A DNA stretch of 51,046 nt from Curtobacterium sp. MCBA15_009 (GTDB taxonomy: Bacteria; Actinomycetota; Actinomycetes; Actinomycetales; Microbacteriaceae): the NCBI RefSeq assembly GCF_001864895.1, contig NZ_MJGO01000002.1:225299-276344 (forward strand), in the 5' to 3' direction. The stretch's first letter is position 1; each line of letters begins with the position of its first letter. A program made the position numbers and the translations under genes. Positions 33,501-41,762 of the stretch are shown here, piece by piece. The notes below the pieces were generated by a model. It was not told the origin of the DNA. It worked only from the letters and a program-made list of their open reading frames with translations, and ran no database searches.

Positions 33501-34628
33501 ATGACCGAACCTCGCGACAACCCAGTCGACCAGCGTGCCCGCGTGGTCGTGATCGGCGCGGGGCAGGCGGGTCTCTCGGTGGGGTACCACCTGCGCCGCC
33601 TCGGTCTCGTGCCGGGCGACGACCTGGTCATCACCGACCGCGCGCCGAGCACGGGCGGCGCGTGGCAGTTCCGGTGGGAGGCCCTCCGCCTCGGTGCCGC
33701 GCACCGCGTGCACGACCTGCCGGGCATGCGGGCGATGGGGCTGCAGTTCGACGACGCCGACCGGTCCCGACCGGCGCGGGACGTCGTCGCCGAGTACTAC
33801 CGGCGGTTCGAGCAGCACTACGACCTGCGGGTGCGGCGTCCGGTTTCGGTGACGTCCGTCGAGCGCGCGGGCGCGGACGACGGCCTCTGCGTGACGACCC
33901 GCAGCGCGGACGGCTCGGTCACCCGCATCGTCGCCGACGTCGTGGTGAACGCCTCGGGCACGTGGGGAACCCCGTTCGTGCCCTGGTACCCGGGGCGCGA
34001 CGTCTTCCGCGGTCGCCAGCTCGACACGACCGAGTACCGCTCCGCGGGTGAGTTCGCGCGGCAGGACGTCCTCGTGGTGGGCGGCGGCACGAGCGCGATC
34101 GGGTTCCTGCTCGAACTCGACGGCGTGGCGCGGTCGACACGGTGGTTCACGCGGCGCCCGGTCGTCTGGGCGGAGTCGGCCGCGCTCGACCTCGAGTCCG
34201 CGGTCGCCGCGGTCGACGAGCAGGACCGTGCGGCGCGCGCCGGCGAGGTCCTGCCGAGCATCGTCAGCGGGACCGGCGTCCCCGTGTCGCGGCGGATCCG
34301 GGCCGGCATCGACCGCGGGGTGCTCCGCGACGAACGGGTGTTCAGCCGGATGGACGAGACCGGGGTGGTGACGGCCGACGGCGAGCACGTGCACGCGGAC
34401 GCCGTGGTCTGGGCGACCGGGTTCCGCGCGGACCTGCGCCACCTCGCACCGCTGCGGCTGCGCACCGCGGCCGGCGGTGTCGTCGTGGAGCAGGGGCGGT
34501 CGGTCGACGAGCCGCGCCTCTTCCTGGCGGGCTACGGGCCGCAGGCGTCGACGATCGGGGCGAACCGTGCCGGTCGCGTGATCGCCCGGCAGGTCGTGGA
34601 CGCGCTGGCTGCCCTGCCGGGAGCCTGA
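33501..34628 (+). CDS. FAD/NAD(P)-binding monooxygenase-like oxidoreductase
   Basis: A 375-residue flavoprotein. The FAD Rossmann motif is VVVIGAGQAGLSVGYHL near residue 15, and a second NAD(P) motif is VLVVGGGTSAIGFLLEL in the middle. The C-terminal VVWATGFRADLRHL matches the ATG-D type motif of flavin monooxygenases. WQFRWEALRLGAAHRVHDLPG resembles the YUC/CzcO-like group. The substrate is unknown. ATG 33501 has AGGAG 10 nt upstream; GTG 33498 is an alternative, and an in-frame extension to 33381 is unlikely. Confidence 0.85.
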   Translation: MTEPRDNPVDQRARVVVIGAGQAGLSVGYHLRRLGLVPGDDLVITDRAPSTGGAWQFRWEALRLGAAHRVHDLPGMRAMGLQFDDADRSRPARDVVAEYYRRFEQHYDLRVRRPVSVTSVERAGADDGLCVTTRSADGSVTRIVADVVVNASGTWGTPFVPWYPGRDVFRGRQLDTTEYRSAGEFARQDVLVVGGGTSAIGFLLELDGVARSTRWFTRRPVVWAESAALDLESAVAAVDEQDRAARAGEVLPSIVSGTGVPVSRRIRAGIDRGVLRDERVFSRMDETGVVTADGEHVHADAVVWATGFRADLRHLAPLRLRTAAGGVVVEQGRSVDEPRLFLAGYGPQASTIGANRAGRVIARQVVDALAALPGA

Positions 34629-34961
34629 AGCGCCCAGCCCAGCGCCCAGCGCCCAGCGCCCAGCGCCCAGCGGCGAGCGGCCCGCGGCCGGCGGACGGCT
34701 GCGAGCGGCCAGCGGCAACCGATCAAGCGATCGAGCGCAGCAGCGAGCAGCGAGCGGCAAGCAGCAAGCAGCAACCGGCCAGCGGCCAGCAGCGGCCAGC
34801 AGCGGGCGGTCGGCAGCGGGCGGTCGGCATCAGGCAGCCGGCGGCGACCGGCAACCGGCGCCCGTCCTGCGGTGGCCCGGCCCCCGACCAGCAGCGGCCA
34901 GGAGCGCCACCGGCCGCCGCAGCACGCGAGCGCGCAGCCCGGCCGGCCCGCCCCGACGGGC
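34629..34961. repeat. Gene-free low-complexity tandem repeats
   Basis: CGCCCAG occurs five times from 34631 to 34670. After that come drifting AGCGGC/AGCAGCGAGC/GGCCAGC units to about 34815, including GGCAGCGGGCGGTC-like pairs near 34805-34830. The rest to 34961 is GC-rich with GCGACCGGCAACCGGC. No ORF with protein-like composition on either strand, and no clear terminator for either flanking convergent gene. Confidence 0.6.
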
Positions 34962-35402
34962 TCAGGCGGGCAGGGGCTCCTCGACGCCACGGCGGCGGCG
35001 GGAGGCCCGCAGGACCACGGCGTCGAGCGAGAACCGGCCCGGCCCGGTGAGTGCCACGGCGAGCGAGGCGACGGCCAGCACGAGCACGTACTCGAACCCG
35101 CCGTCCTGCGACCAGAACCCGGAGGACGCATGGGCGAGCAGCCCGGCGACGACCATGTCGACCGCGAGCAGGACGCCGATGACCCGGGTCGCGACGCCGA
35201 GCACCAGGAGTGCCCCGCCGACGAGCTCGAGCCCGGCCACGAGCGGTGCGGCCAGGTCGGCGAGGGGGACGCCCATGCCGGCGAAGCCCTGGGCGACGTT
35301 CGGGATGCCCTGGGCGAACTTCTGTGCGCCGTGGGCGATGAACACCACGCCGAGGACGATGCGGAGCACGGTCAGGCCGATGGAGGTCGATGTCGTTCGC
35401 AT
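34962..35402 (-). CDS. DoxX family membrane protein
   Basis: A 146-residue protein with four predicted helices. The opening LTVLRIVLGVVFIAHGAQKFAQG, then GMGVPLADLAAPLVAGLELVGGALLVLGVATR, is typical DoxX (PF07681). Related proteins in mycobacteria take part in redox and thiol stress responses. ATG 35402; a TACCGT lies 7 nt upstream on the minus strand, so the transcript may be leaderless. Confidence 0.88.
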   Translation of the reverse strand: MRTTSTSIGLTVLRIVLGVVFIAHGAQKFAQGIPNVAQGFAGMGVPLADLAAPLVAGLELVGGALLVLGVATRVIGVLLAVDMVVAGLLAHASSGFWSQDGGFEYVLVLAVASLAVALTGPGRFSLDAVVLRASRRRRGVEEPLPA

Positions 35403-35486
35403 GGGGACGACGGTAACCGGTGACGCGTCATCGATGCCCCTCGTCCGGGGGTCTGTCCGGACTTCACCAGAACACCCCCAGACAAC

Positions 35487-35506
35487 GGTCCGCCGAACGG
35501 CGGACC
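35487..35506. terminator. Hairpin terminator after the DUF3072 gene
   Basis: GGTCCGCCG-AA-CGGCGGACC, a 9-bp perfect stem, with a second palindrome TGGACCGGTCCA at 35513-35524. Both lie downstream of the DUF3072 stop on the minus strand and before DoxX. Confidence 0.65.
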
Positions 35507-35540
35507 GGCCCGTGGACCGGTCCACCAGAGGAGGGGTCGA

Positions 35541-35777
35541 TCAGGAGTCGGTGCCGCGGCCCGTCTCCTGCTGCAGGCGGTCGATGTTCTCCGACGCCTC
35601 GGCCTTGGTGAGGTCGGCGGGGAGTTCCTCGCCGGCCTCTCGCGCCAGGGTGTCGAGGTAGCTGCGCTGCGGGCCCGTCATGGGCTCGTCGCCGGTGACC
35701 CACTGCTCGGGGTCCTTGCTCGCGGTGGTGGACGGGTCCGGGCGGGCCCCGCCGATGGTCTCTTCTGCGTCACTCAT
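35541..35777 (-). CDS. DUF3072 family protein
   Basis: A 78-residue acidic protein. The block DPEQWVTGDEPMTGPQRSYLDTLAREAGE followed by LTKAEASENIDRLQ is the DUF3072 signature; its predicted helix-turn-helix-like part resembles SAP-type small domains. No function known. ATG 35777. Confidence 0.9.
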   Translation of the reverse strand: MSDAEETIGGARPDPSTTASKDPEQWVTGDEPMTGPQRSYLDTLAREAGEELPADLTKAEASENIDRLQQETGRGTDS

Positions 35778-35863
35778 GCTTCGGACGCTACGCCGCACCT
35801 CCGACGCCACACGCAGCCCCCACGTCCCCCGCGTCCCCCGGTGTGCGGGCCGGGCGCGGGGTC

Positions 35864-36619
35864 TCAGACCGGGACGGCGGTGTAGCGCACCATGTCGGGG
35901 CCGACGGCGCTCGTCGCGATCGGGACGACGCTGCCCTGCCGGTGGATCCAGATCGTGGCGGCGCGCTCGTCGATGCGATCGACGGGGTGCAGGGCGCCGT
36001 CGAGCAGCACGGTGGCGGAGACCGCGACCCGGCCGCTGGCGGGCCGCGGCGGCAGGCCGGGCACGTCGTCGTCGTACGCTGCGTACTCGCCGGGCTGCAG
36101 GAAGGGGGACACCGGGGCGGTGACGACCTCGAGTCCCTCGTCCACCTCGGACACCGCGACCAGGCGGACCGCCTGGTCGGTCGGCAGCGGCACGTCCACC
36201 ACGGGTGCGTCGTCGGGGCCGGCCAGTGCGCGGAAGGCGGGCCGACCGTCGGGGGCGAGCCGTGCCTCCAGTCCGTCGATGCGGACGCGGCCGCGTCCCC
36301 GCGAATCGGCGTACAGGCCGGGCGTGATGCCGGACTGCCGTGCCTCCGGCCGGGACACGACCACGCGGTCCGGGCGGTACCAGTCGCGCAGGGTCGCGGG
36401 GTCCACCCACCCAACGCTCGGGACGCCCCGCGTGAGTGCCGCCGACTCGTCGGCGGCACGTTCGTCCAGGGCGCCGAGCGGGTGCTCGCCCCGCACCGCG
36501 ACGAGGCCCTCGTGCGGGCTGCCCGCCGGCGGCTCGTGGTCGAGCACCTCGACACGCTTCGAGACCTTGCCGCCGTGGCCGTCGAACGTGGCGAAGGTGC
36601 GCAGGTCGGTGATCGTCAT
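35864..36619 (-). CDS. Hypothetical protein, function unknown
   Basis: A 251-residue soluble protein that I do not recognise. It starts MTITDLRTFATFDGHGGKVSKRVEVL and is beta-rich throughout, with Arg/Asp/Val-rich strands and no Cys, membrane helix or signal peptide. Segments such as LRDWYRPDRVVVSRPEARQSGI and a C-terminal IWIHRQGSVVPIATSAVGPDMVRYTAVPV have no catalytic look. It follows the KimA-like gene by 11 nt on the same strand, so they may be cotranscribed, but TAGCAT 8 nt upstream of its ATG could be its own -10. Confidence 0.7.
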   Translation of the reverse strand: MTITDLRTFATFDGHGGKVSKRVEVLDHEPPAGSPHEGLVAVRGEHPLGALDERAADESAALTRGVPSVGWVDPATLRDWYRPDRVVVSRPEARQSGITPGLYADSRGRGRVRIDGLEARLAPDGRPAFRALAGPDDAPVVDVPLPTDQAVRLVAVSEVDEGLEVVTAPVSPFLQPGEYAAYDDDVPGLPPRPASGRVAVSATVLLDGALHPVDRIDERAATIWIHRQGSVVPIATSAVGPDMVRYTAVPV

Positions 36620-36630
36620 GACGTCAGATG

Positions 36631-38820
36631 CTACGACTCGTCGCCTGCTCGGCGCGGGTGTGCGGGGACGAGGGCCCGGATCTCGCCGGTGGACAGTGCG
36701 GGGTCCGCGCCCTCGGCGGGACCGGCCGGACGCGTCGCCCGACGCGGCTGCAGGCTGTTCCGCTGGGCCGAGCGGAGCAGGCGGTCCTGCGGTGCGTCGG
36801 ACGACGTCCTGCGCAGCGGCGGCCGCACGGGCTCGCCGCGGCGTTCCTGCCCGGGCAGCGGACGGGACCGGCGGCCGTACAGCAGCTCCGAGGAGTCGAG
36901 CAGCCACGGCACGAGGGCGACCGTCACGCCGTGCACGAGCAGCAGCTTCTTGCGGATGCGGCGGCCCCGGTGGTTGTGGAGCAGCCCCTCCCACCAGTGC
37001 CCGACGACGAAGACGGGCGTGTAGACGGTCACGACCTCGGAGCCGTGCTCGAGGCGGTGCGCCTTGATGTACTTGATGAGCGGCATCGAGATGTCGCGGT
37101 AGGGGCTCGGCACGATGGTGAGCGGGACCTCGAGGCCGAACTCCGCCCACTGCGCCCGCAGCCGCTGCGCGTCCGCGTCGTCGATCGCGACGTGGAGCGC
37201 CTCGATGCTCGCGTGCTCGGCGGCGACCGCGTAGTCGATCGCCTTGAGCACCGGCTTCTGCAGCTTGTTCACCAGCACGATCGCGTGGTCGCCGGTGGCG
37301 CCGAATCGCGTCTCGACGTCCGCCTCGATCTCGTGCGAGACGTCCCGGTAGTAGCGGTTCACGCCGAGCATCAGCACGTAGAGCACCGGCATGATGAGGA
37401 AGACGAGCCAGGCGCCGTGCGTGAACTTCGTGATCGTGACGATGACGAGCACGACGAACGTGAAGCTCGCACCGACGGTGTTGATGAGCCGGGAGCGCAC
37501 GACCTGGCCGCGGTGCACGGGTTCCGTGGCGGTGCCCGCCCGGTCGGCCCGCAGCAGCCGTGTCCAGTGCACGACCATGCCCGTCTGGCCGAGCGTGAAC
37601 GACACGAAGACGCCGATGATGTAGAGCTGGATGAGGCTCGTGACGTTCGCCCGGTAGACCACGAGCAGCGCCGCGGCGACCAGGGCCAGCACGATGACGC
37701 CGTTCGAGTAGATGAGCCGGTCGCCGCGGGTCGACAGCGCCTTCGGGGCGTAGGAGTCGCGCGCCAGGATCGAGCCGAGCAGCGGGAACCCGTTGAAGGC
37801 CGTGTTGGCCGCGAGGAGCAGGACCGCCGCGGTCGTCGCCTGGATGACGAAGAACAGGACCGAGTCGTTGCCGAAGGTCGCGGCCGCGATCTGCGCGATG
37901 AGCGAGCGCTGCGGCGTGGTGGCGCAGTCCGCGAAGCCCTGCAGGTCGCAGGCGCGCTCCGCGTAGTGCACGTGCGACACGAGCGCCAGCGTGATGAGCC
38001 CGACGAACAGGACGATCGCGATGCCGCCCATGGCGACCAGGGTGGCCTGCGCGTTCCGGATCTTCGGACGGCGGAACGCCTGCACGCCGTTCGCGATGGC
38101 CTCGACGCCGGTCAGCGCCGAGCAGCCCGAGGCGAAGGCGCGCAGGAGCAGCAGGACGAACGCCGCCTGCGTGGTGTGCTCGACGTTGTCGACGGTGTAC
38201 CCGGCCGACTCGGCGACCGGCGCGTGGCCGGCGGCGACGCGGACGAGCCCGGTGACGACCATCACGAACACGCTCGCCACGAACAGGTAGGTGGGGACGG
38301 CGAAGGCCTTGCTCGACTCGCGGACCCCGCGCAGGTTGGTGGCGGCGAGGAGCACGACGAACACCAGGGCGAGCTCGACGCGGACGCCGTTGAGCACCGG
38401 CAGCGCCGAGATGATGTTGTCGACGCCCGAGGCCACCGACACCGCGACCGTCATCACGTAGTCGACGAGCAGTGCGCTCGCCACCACGAGCCCGGCCTTC
38501 TCGCCGAGGTTCCGGTGGGCGACCTCGTAGTCGCCGCCGCCGGACGGGTACGCCTTGATGAGCTGCCGGTAGGACGCGACGACCACCACGAGCAGCAGCA
38601 CCACGAGCGCGGCGACCCACGGGGCGAACGTCAGGAACGCCATGCCCCCGAGCAGCAGGATCATGAGCAGTTCCTGCGGCGCGTACGCCACCGAGGACAG
38701 CGGGTCGCTCGCGAAGATCGGCAGGGCCAGGTGCTTCGGGAGGAGCTGTCCTTCGAGCTTCTCGGAGGGGAGGGGATCCCCGATCAGTCGCGCTTTCAAC
38801 GACCGGATCTCGTTCGTCAC
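36631..38820 (-). CDS. KimA-like APC-superfamily potassium importer
   Basis: A 729-residue protein. The first 480 or so residues form about twelve membrane helices beginning LPIFASDPLSSVAYAPQELL. Further matches to Bacillus KimA, from memory, are SYRQLIKAYPSGGGDYEVA, NLGEKAGLVVASALLVDYVMTVAVS, SGCSALTGVEAIANGVQAFR, LLAANTAFNGFPLL and GVFVSFTLGQTGMVVHW. A cytosolic C-terminal domain (HAIVLVNKLQKPVLKAIDYA, SPYRDISMPLIKYIKAHR) follows, then an extra Arg/Pro-rich tail of about 90 residues. KimA takes up K+ and is controlled by c-di-AMP. I chose GTG 38820; TTG 38829 is possible. Confidence 0.82.
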   Translation of the reverse strand: MTNEIRSLKARLIGDPLPSEKLEGQLLPKHLALPIFASDPLSSVAYAPQELLMILLLGGMAFLTFAPWVAALVVLLLVVVVASYRQLIKAYPSGGGDYEVAHRNLGEKAGLVVASALLVDYVMTVAVSVASGVDNIISALPVLNGVRVELALVFVVLLAATNLRGVRESSKAFAVPTYLFVASVFVMVVTGLVRVAAGHAPVAESAGYTVDNVEHTTQAAFVLLLLRAFASGCSALTGVEAIANGVQAFRRPKIRNAQATLVAMGGIAIVLFVGLITLALVSHVHYAERACDLQGFADCATTPQRSLIAQIAAATFGNDSVLFFVIQATTAAVLLLAANTAFNGFPLLGSILARDSYAPKALSTRGDRLIYSNGVIVLALVAAALLVVYRANVTSLIQLYIIGVFVSFTLGQTGMVVHWTRLLRADRAGTATEPVHRGQVVRSRLINTVGASFTFVVLVIVTITKFTHGAWLVFLIMPVLYVLMLGVNRYYRDVSHEIEADVETRFGATGDHAIVLVNKLQKPVLKAIDYAVAAEHASIEALHVAIDDADAQRLRAQWAEFGLEVPLTIVPSPYRDISMPLIKYIKAHRLEHGSEVVTVYTPVFVVGHWWEGLLHNHRGRRIRKKLLLVHGVTVALVPWLLDSSELLYGRRSRPLPGQERRGEPVRPPLRRTSSDAPQDRLLRSAQRNSLQPRRATRPAGPAEGADPALSTGEIRALVPAHPRRAGDES

Positions 38821-38946
38821 GAGCGGCAAACCTACTCAGTTCCGGGCGCGAGTCAACACGGGCCGCAGGGCACGTATTCCCGGATCGGCGCAGCGGTTCC
38901 GCCGACGGTGCACGGTCGGGTTCGTCGTTGACGCAGGGGCAACCCC

Positions 38947-38952
38947 TAGCGT
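38947..38952 (+). promoter_or_regulatory. Candidate -10 of the merR-type gene
   Basis: TAGCGT is 7 nt before ATG 38960 (leaderless). Upstream lies TTGACG (38928-38933) and the inverted repeat AGGGG-CAA-CCCCT (38935-38947). An alternative MerR-style reading is TTGACG, an 18-nt spacer holding the repeat, and TGTCAT as -10. Confidence 0.4.
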
Positions 38953-38959
38953 GTCATGC

Positions 38960-39382
38960 ATGAGCGATCCGTCAGACATGGACGACGTTGCTGCGAAAGC
39001 GCCGCACGGCATCGCCACGGTGGCGCGTTCCGCCGGGGTGTCGAGCCGCACCCTGCGGCACTACGAGGCCGTCGGTCTGCTGCCGCCGACCGCGATCGGC
39101 GACGGTGGCGTCCGACGCTACGACGGCCGCGCGCTCGTGCGGCTGCAGCGCATCCTGCTGCTGCGAGAGCAGGGACTCGGTCTGCCCGCGATCCGGGCGC
39201 TGCTGGACGAGGCCCCGGACGACGACGCCGCCGTGCTCGCCACGCACGTCGCGTGGCTCGAACGGGAGCGGGACCGGCTCGCCCGGCAGCTCGCCGCCGT
39301 GCGCACGACCGTCGCCCGGCTCGAGCGCGGCGAGGCGCTCGATCCCGCAGGCGTGTTCGACGGGTTCGCGCCGCTGCGGTAG
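38960..39382 (+). CDS. MerR family transcriptional regulator
   Basis: A 140-residue regulator. The MerR winged-helix domain is clear: GIATVARSAGVSSRTLRHYEAVGLLPP, GGVRRYDGRALVRLQRILLLREQGLGLPAIRALL. A coiled-coil dimerisation helix follows (HVAWLERERDRLARQLAAVRTTVARLERG). It lacks the long ligand-binding C-terminus of TipA/BmrR, so effector unknown. Start at ATG 38960 or ATG 38978, both in frame; no Shine-Dalgarno sequence at either. The inverted repeat before it suggests autoregulation. Divergent from the KimA-like gene. Confidence 0.85.
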   Translation: MSDPSDMDDVAAKAPHGIATVARSAGVSSRTLRHYEAVGLLPPTAIGDGGVRRYDGRALVRLQRILLLREQGLGLPAIRALLDEAPDDDAAVLATHVAWLERERDRLARQLAAVRTTVARLERGEALDPAGVFDGFAPLR

Positions 39383-39456
39383 CCGGGTGCGGCGCGCGTG
39401 CGCGCTGTGCGCTGGTGCCGCTGCCGGTCGCGTTCGGCAGGTCGCGGAACGTGGCT

Positions 39457-39500
39457 CCGACGCGGCGGACGGGAGGCTCGGCTCCTGTCCGCCGCGTCGG
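39457..39500. terminator. 19-bp bidirectional terminator
   Basis: CCGACGCGGCGGACGGGAG (39457-39475) pairs with 39482-39500 through one G-U pair; loop GCTCGG. It contains the GCGGACGGGAGGC string shared with other terminators here. Between the convergent MerR and PadR genes. Confidence 0.82.
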
Positions 39501-39509
39501 CCGGCGGTT

Positions 39510-40094
39510 TCAGAGGGACTTGCGCAGGGCCTCCAGGCCGTCGCGCAGGCGCGTCACGGTGTCCGGACCGAGCGTGCCGCGGGTCGCACGGCGTCGCAGG
39601 TCGGCGCGGACCTGCTGCCGGAACGACGACAGCGCCATCTCGAGTTCACGCAGGGCACGGGCGCCGTCCGACGGGACCGACTCCGGCTCGGCGGCCGGGG
39701 TCGCCGGGTCGGGGGTCTCGGCCGAGGCCGCGAGGTCCGCGCGCAGTGACCGCATCGCCTCGCCGACCGAGGCGCGGACGCCGTCCGCCAGGGACTTCAC
39801 CGAGTCGGCGACGCCGGATTGCACCGCGGTGACCTCGTCGGCGCGGGCGTCGAGCTCGGCACGGCCGGCGTCGGTGATCGCGTAGACGGTCTTGCGGCCG
39901 TCGGCGGTCTTCGTGACGAGGCCGTCCTCCTCGAGCTTGGCCAGCCGCGGGTAGACCGTGCCGGCGCTCGGCACGTAGGTGCCGCCGAACCGGTCGCCGA
40001 GGGCCTGGATGAGCTCGTACCCGTGCATCGGGTGGTCGGCGAGCAGGACGAGCAGGTAGAGGCGCAGGTGGCCGTACGCGAAGACGGGGCTCAT
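39510..40094 (-). CDS. PadR family transcriptional regulator with long C-terminus
   Basis: A 194-residue regulator. The PadR winged helix is at residues 5-85 (GHLRLYLLVLLADHPMHGYELIQALGDRF, PSAGTVYPRLAKLEEDGLVTKT, KTVYAITDAGRAELD). A helical C-terminus with a Pro/Ala/Glu linker follows, ending in a basic amphipathic helix. ATG 40094 overlaps the stop of the DUF4097 gene by 4 nt, so the two are one unit; it probably represses its own operon through the site at 40977. Confidence 0.9.
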   Translation of the reverse strand: MSPVFAYGHLRLYLLVLLADHPMHGYELIQALGDRFGGTYVPSAGTVYPRLAKLEEDGLVTKTADGRKTVYAITDAGRAELDARADEVTAVQSGVADSVKSLADGVRASVGEAMRSLRADLAASAETPDPATPAAEPESVPSDGARALRELEMALSSFRQQVRADLRRRATRGTLGPDTVTRLRDGLEALRKSL

Positions 40095-40960
40095 TCGTGC
40101 ACCGCCGTCGGGTCCTGCGCCTGGTCGGCGGCGCCGTCGGAGGGCAGGCCGGCCGGAGCGGGGACCGGCGGTGCGTGCACCACCGCGATGTCGCCGGACA
40201 CGGACTTCACGCGGAGCTCGAGCCAGCGGCCGGAGAGCTCCCCGCCCTGCTCGACGTGGGTGCCGCGCACGCCGCGGAGCTCGGCGTCGTCGAACTGCAG
40301 CCTGCCGGTGGCCGTGCTCACGGTGGCCTGGTAGGCGACGCCGTCCTCGAGGCGGACGCTCACGCGGCCGGACACGGTGTTCACCCGGGCGGACTCGGGC
40401 ACGCCGTGCAGGTCGAGCACGACGTCGGCGGAGACGCCGTCCGCCGAGAAGCGGGAGATCGGGCCGGTCGCGACGACGTCACCGGAGACGGTGCGGACCG
40501 TCAGTGCGCCGTCGAGCTCGCGGACCGTGGTGGTGCCGGACACCGCGTTGACGGCGACGTCACCGGCGACGCCGTCGACCACGAGGTCACCGGTCGCCGA
40601 GTTGAGGTTCGCACCGCGGTTCGTCCCGGACAGCAGCGCGCCGGCGGACACGACCCCGAGCGTCACCGCGACGTCGCGCGGGACCAGGATGCTGACGTCC
40701 GCGGTGGGCTTGCCGCTGAAGGACCGGACGAAGCCGACCGGGTCGTCCCACCGGATCTGGGGGTGGTCGACCGTCAGCGTGTCGCCGTCGACCTCGATCT
40801 TGAGGGCCTTGCCGGACACGCGGTGCACCTCGACCCGTGCCGTGGGCTCGTCGTGTGCGACGACGTCCACCTGACCGGCGACGAGCCCGACGCGCAGGCG
40901 TCGGACGATGCCGGTGTCGATGACCTTGGGCTCCTCGACGAGCCACTTCTCCTGTGCCAT
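40091..40960 (-). CDS. DUF4097 family beta-strand repeat protein
   Basis: A 289-residue soluble protein built of repeated short beta strands: VSGKALKIEV, NSATGDLVVDGVAGDVAVNAVSGTTTVREL, VRTVSGDVVATG, VNTVSGRVSVRL, VKSVSGDIAVVHA. The recurrent TVSGDV/AVSGTT pattern is that of DUF4097/adhesin-like beta-solenoids. No signal peptide is present, so it is probably cytoplasmic. Pairing with a PadR regulator is a common actinobacterial arrangement, perhaps an envelope-stress response. ATG 40960. Confidence 0.87.
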   Translation of the reverse strand: MAQEKWLVEEPKVIDTGIVRRLRVGLVAGQVDVVAHDEPTARVEVHRVSGKALKIEVDGDTLTVDHPQIRWDDPVGFVRSFSGKPTADVSILVPRDVAVTLGVVSAGALLSGTNRGANLNSATGDLVVDGVAGDVAVNAVSGTTTVRELDGALTVRTVSGDVVATGPISRFSADGVSADVVLDLHGVPESARVNTVSGRVSVRLEDGVAYQATVSTATGRLQFDDAELRGVRGTHVEQGGELSGRWLELRVKSVSGDIAVVHAPPVPAPAGLPSDGAADQAQDPTAVHE

Positions 40961-40976
40961 GTTGTCTCCTCGAACT

Positions 40977-40990
40977 CGCGATGTATCGCG
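40977..40990. promoter_or_regulatory. Candidate PadR operator upstream of DUF4097-padR
   Basis: CGCGAT-GT-ATCGCG, perfect 6-bp arms, 17 nt before the DUF4097 start. A related ATACGCTATGTCGCG follows at 41000-41014, possibly a second half site. Confidence 0.55.
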
Positions 40991-41044
40991 TCGTGGAGGA
41001 TACGCTATGTCGCGTTCCTGGGAGCCGCTCGGGTGCCGGCCCGG

Positions 41045-41701
41045 TCACGGGCCGGGAGCAGGAGCGGGCGCGGCGGTCGCACCGGGCGCGGCTGCTGTGC
41101 GGGCCTGCCGCTCGGGGCTCCAGGGGAACCGACGGAACAACGGCATGATCGGCTGCACCATCGGGCCGATCGCGAACGCGGCGACGACGGTCCCCACCCC
41201 GACGTCGCCGCCGAGCACCCACCCCACGACGACGACCGTGACCTCGACCAGGGTCCGGGCGAACCAGATCGGCCAGCCGAGCCGTTCGTGCAGGCCGACC
41301 ATCAACCCGTCACGGGCCCCGGTGCCGAAGCCGGCACCGATGTAGAAGGCGGTGGCGACCGCGAGCAGCACGAGGCCCGCGGTGAACAGCGCGATCCGGG
41401 GGAGGAGCCCGTCCGGCTCCGGTACGGCCCAGAGCACGAGGTCGGCGCTCGGGCCGATGGCGAGCGCGTTGAGCAGCGTGCCGATCCCCGGCTTCTGCCG
41501 CAGCGGGATCCAGAACAGCAGGACCACCCCGCTCGACACGATCGTGATGACGCCGAACGACCACGGCACCACGTGCTCGAGCCCCTGCGTCAGGACCGTC
41601 CACGAGCTGACGCCCACGACGGCCCGGACCTGGAGCGCGGTCGCGGCGCCGTAGAGGAACAGGCCGACGAGGAGCTGCACGAACCGGAGGGTCAGGGACA
41701 T
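41045..41701 (-). CDS. YczE/YyaS/YitT family membrane protein
   Basis: A 218-residue protein with five or six predicted helices. Typical segments are VQLLVGLFLYGAATALQVRAVVGVSSWTVLTQGL, IPLRQKPGIGTLLNALAIGPSADL and FYIGAGFGTGARDGLMVGLHERLGW. The YczE family has been linked to membrane or peptide-antibiotic synthesis functions in Bacillus, not settled. It is divergent from a MocR-type regulator, an arrangement described for the YczR-YczE pair. The Pro/Ala-rich last 20 residues are probably disordered. ATG 41701. Confidence 0.85.
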   Translation of the reverse strand: MSLTLRFVQLLVGLFLYGAATALQVRAVVGVSSWTVLTQGLEHVVPWSFGVITIVSSGVVLLFWIPLRQKPGIGTLLNALAIGPSADLVLWAVPEPDGLLPRIALFTAGLVLLAVATAFYIGAGFGTGARDGLMVGLHERLGWPIWFARTLVEVTVVVVGWVLGGDVGVGTVVAAFAIGPMVQPIMPLFRRFPWSPERQARTAAAPGATAAPAPAPGP

Positions 41702-41719
41702 GGCTCCATCGTGGCGACG

Positions 41720-41746
41720 GATTGGACTGCTGGTCGAGAGCCAATC
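41720..41746. promoter_or_regulatory. Candidate MocR operator between yczE-like and mocR-like genes
   Basis: GATTGG (41720-41725) and CCAATC (41741-41746) form an inverted repeat with a 15-nt centre in a 61-bp divergent gap. TACGGT (41751-41756) lies 6 nt before the regulator's GTG and is its likely -10. Confidence 0.45.
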
Positions 41747-41762
41747 GGGCTACGGTGGACCC

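Noticed and set aside
38821..38959. c-di-AMP (ydaO-type) riboswitch upstream of the KimA-like gene
   Set aside because: The 139-bp gap shows no ydaO-type core on the minus strand by eye, and most of it is taken by the divergent MerR promoter.
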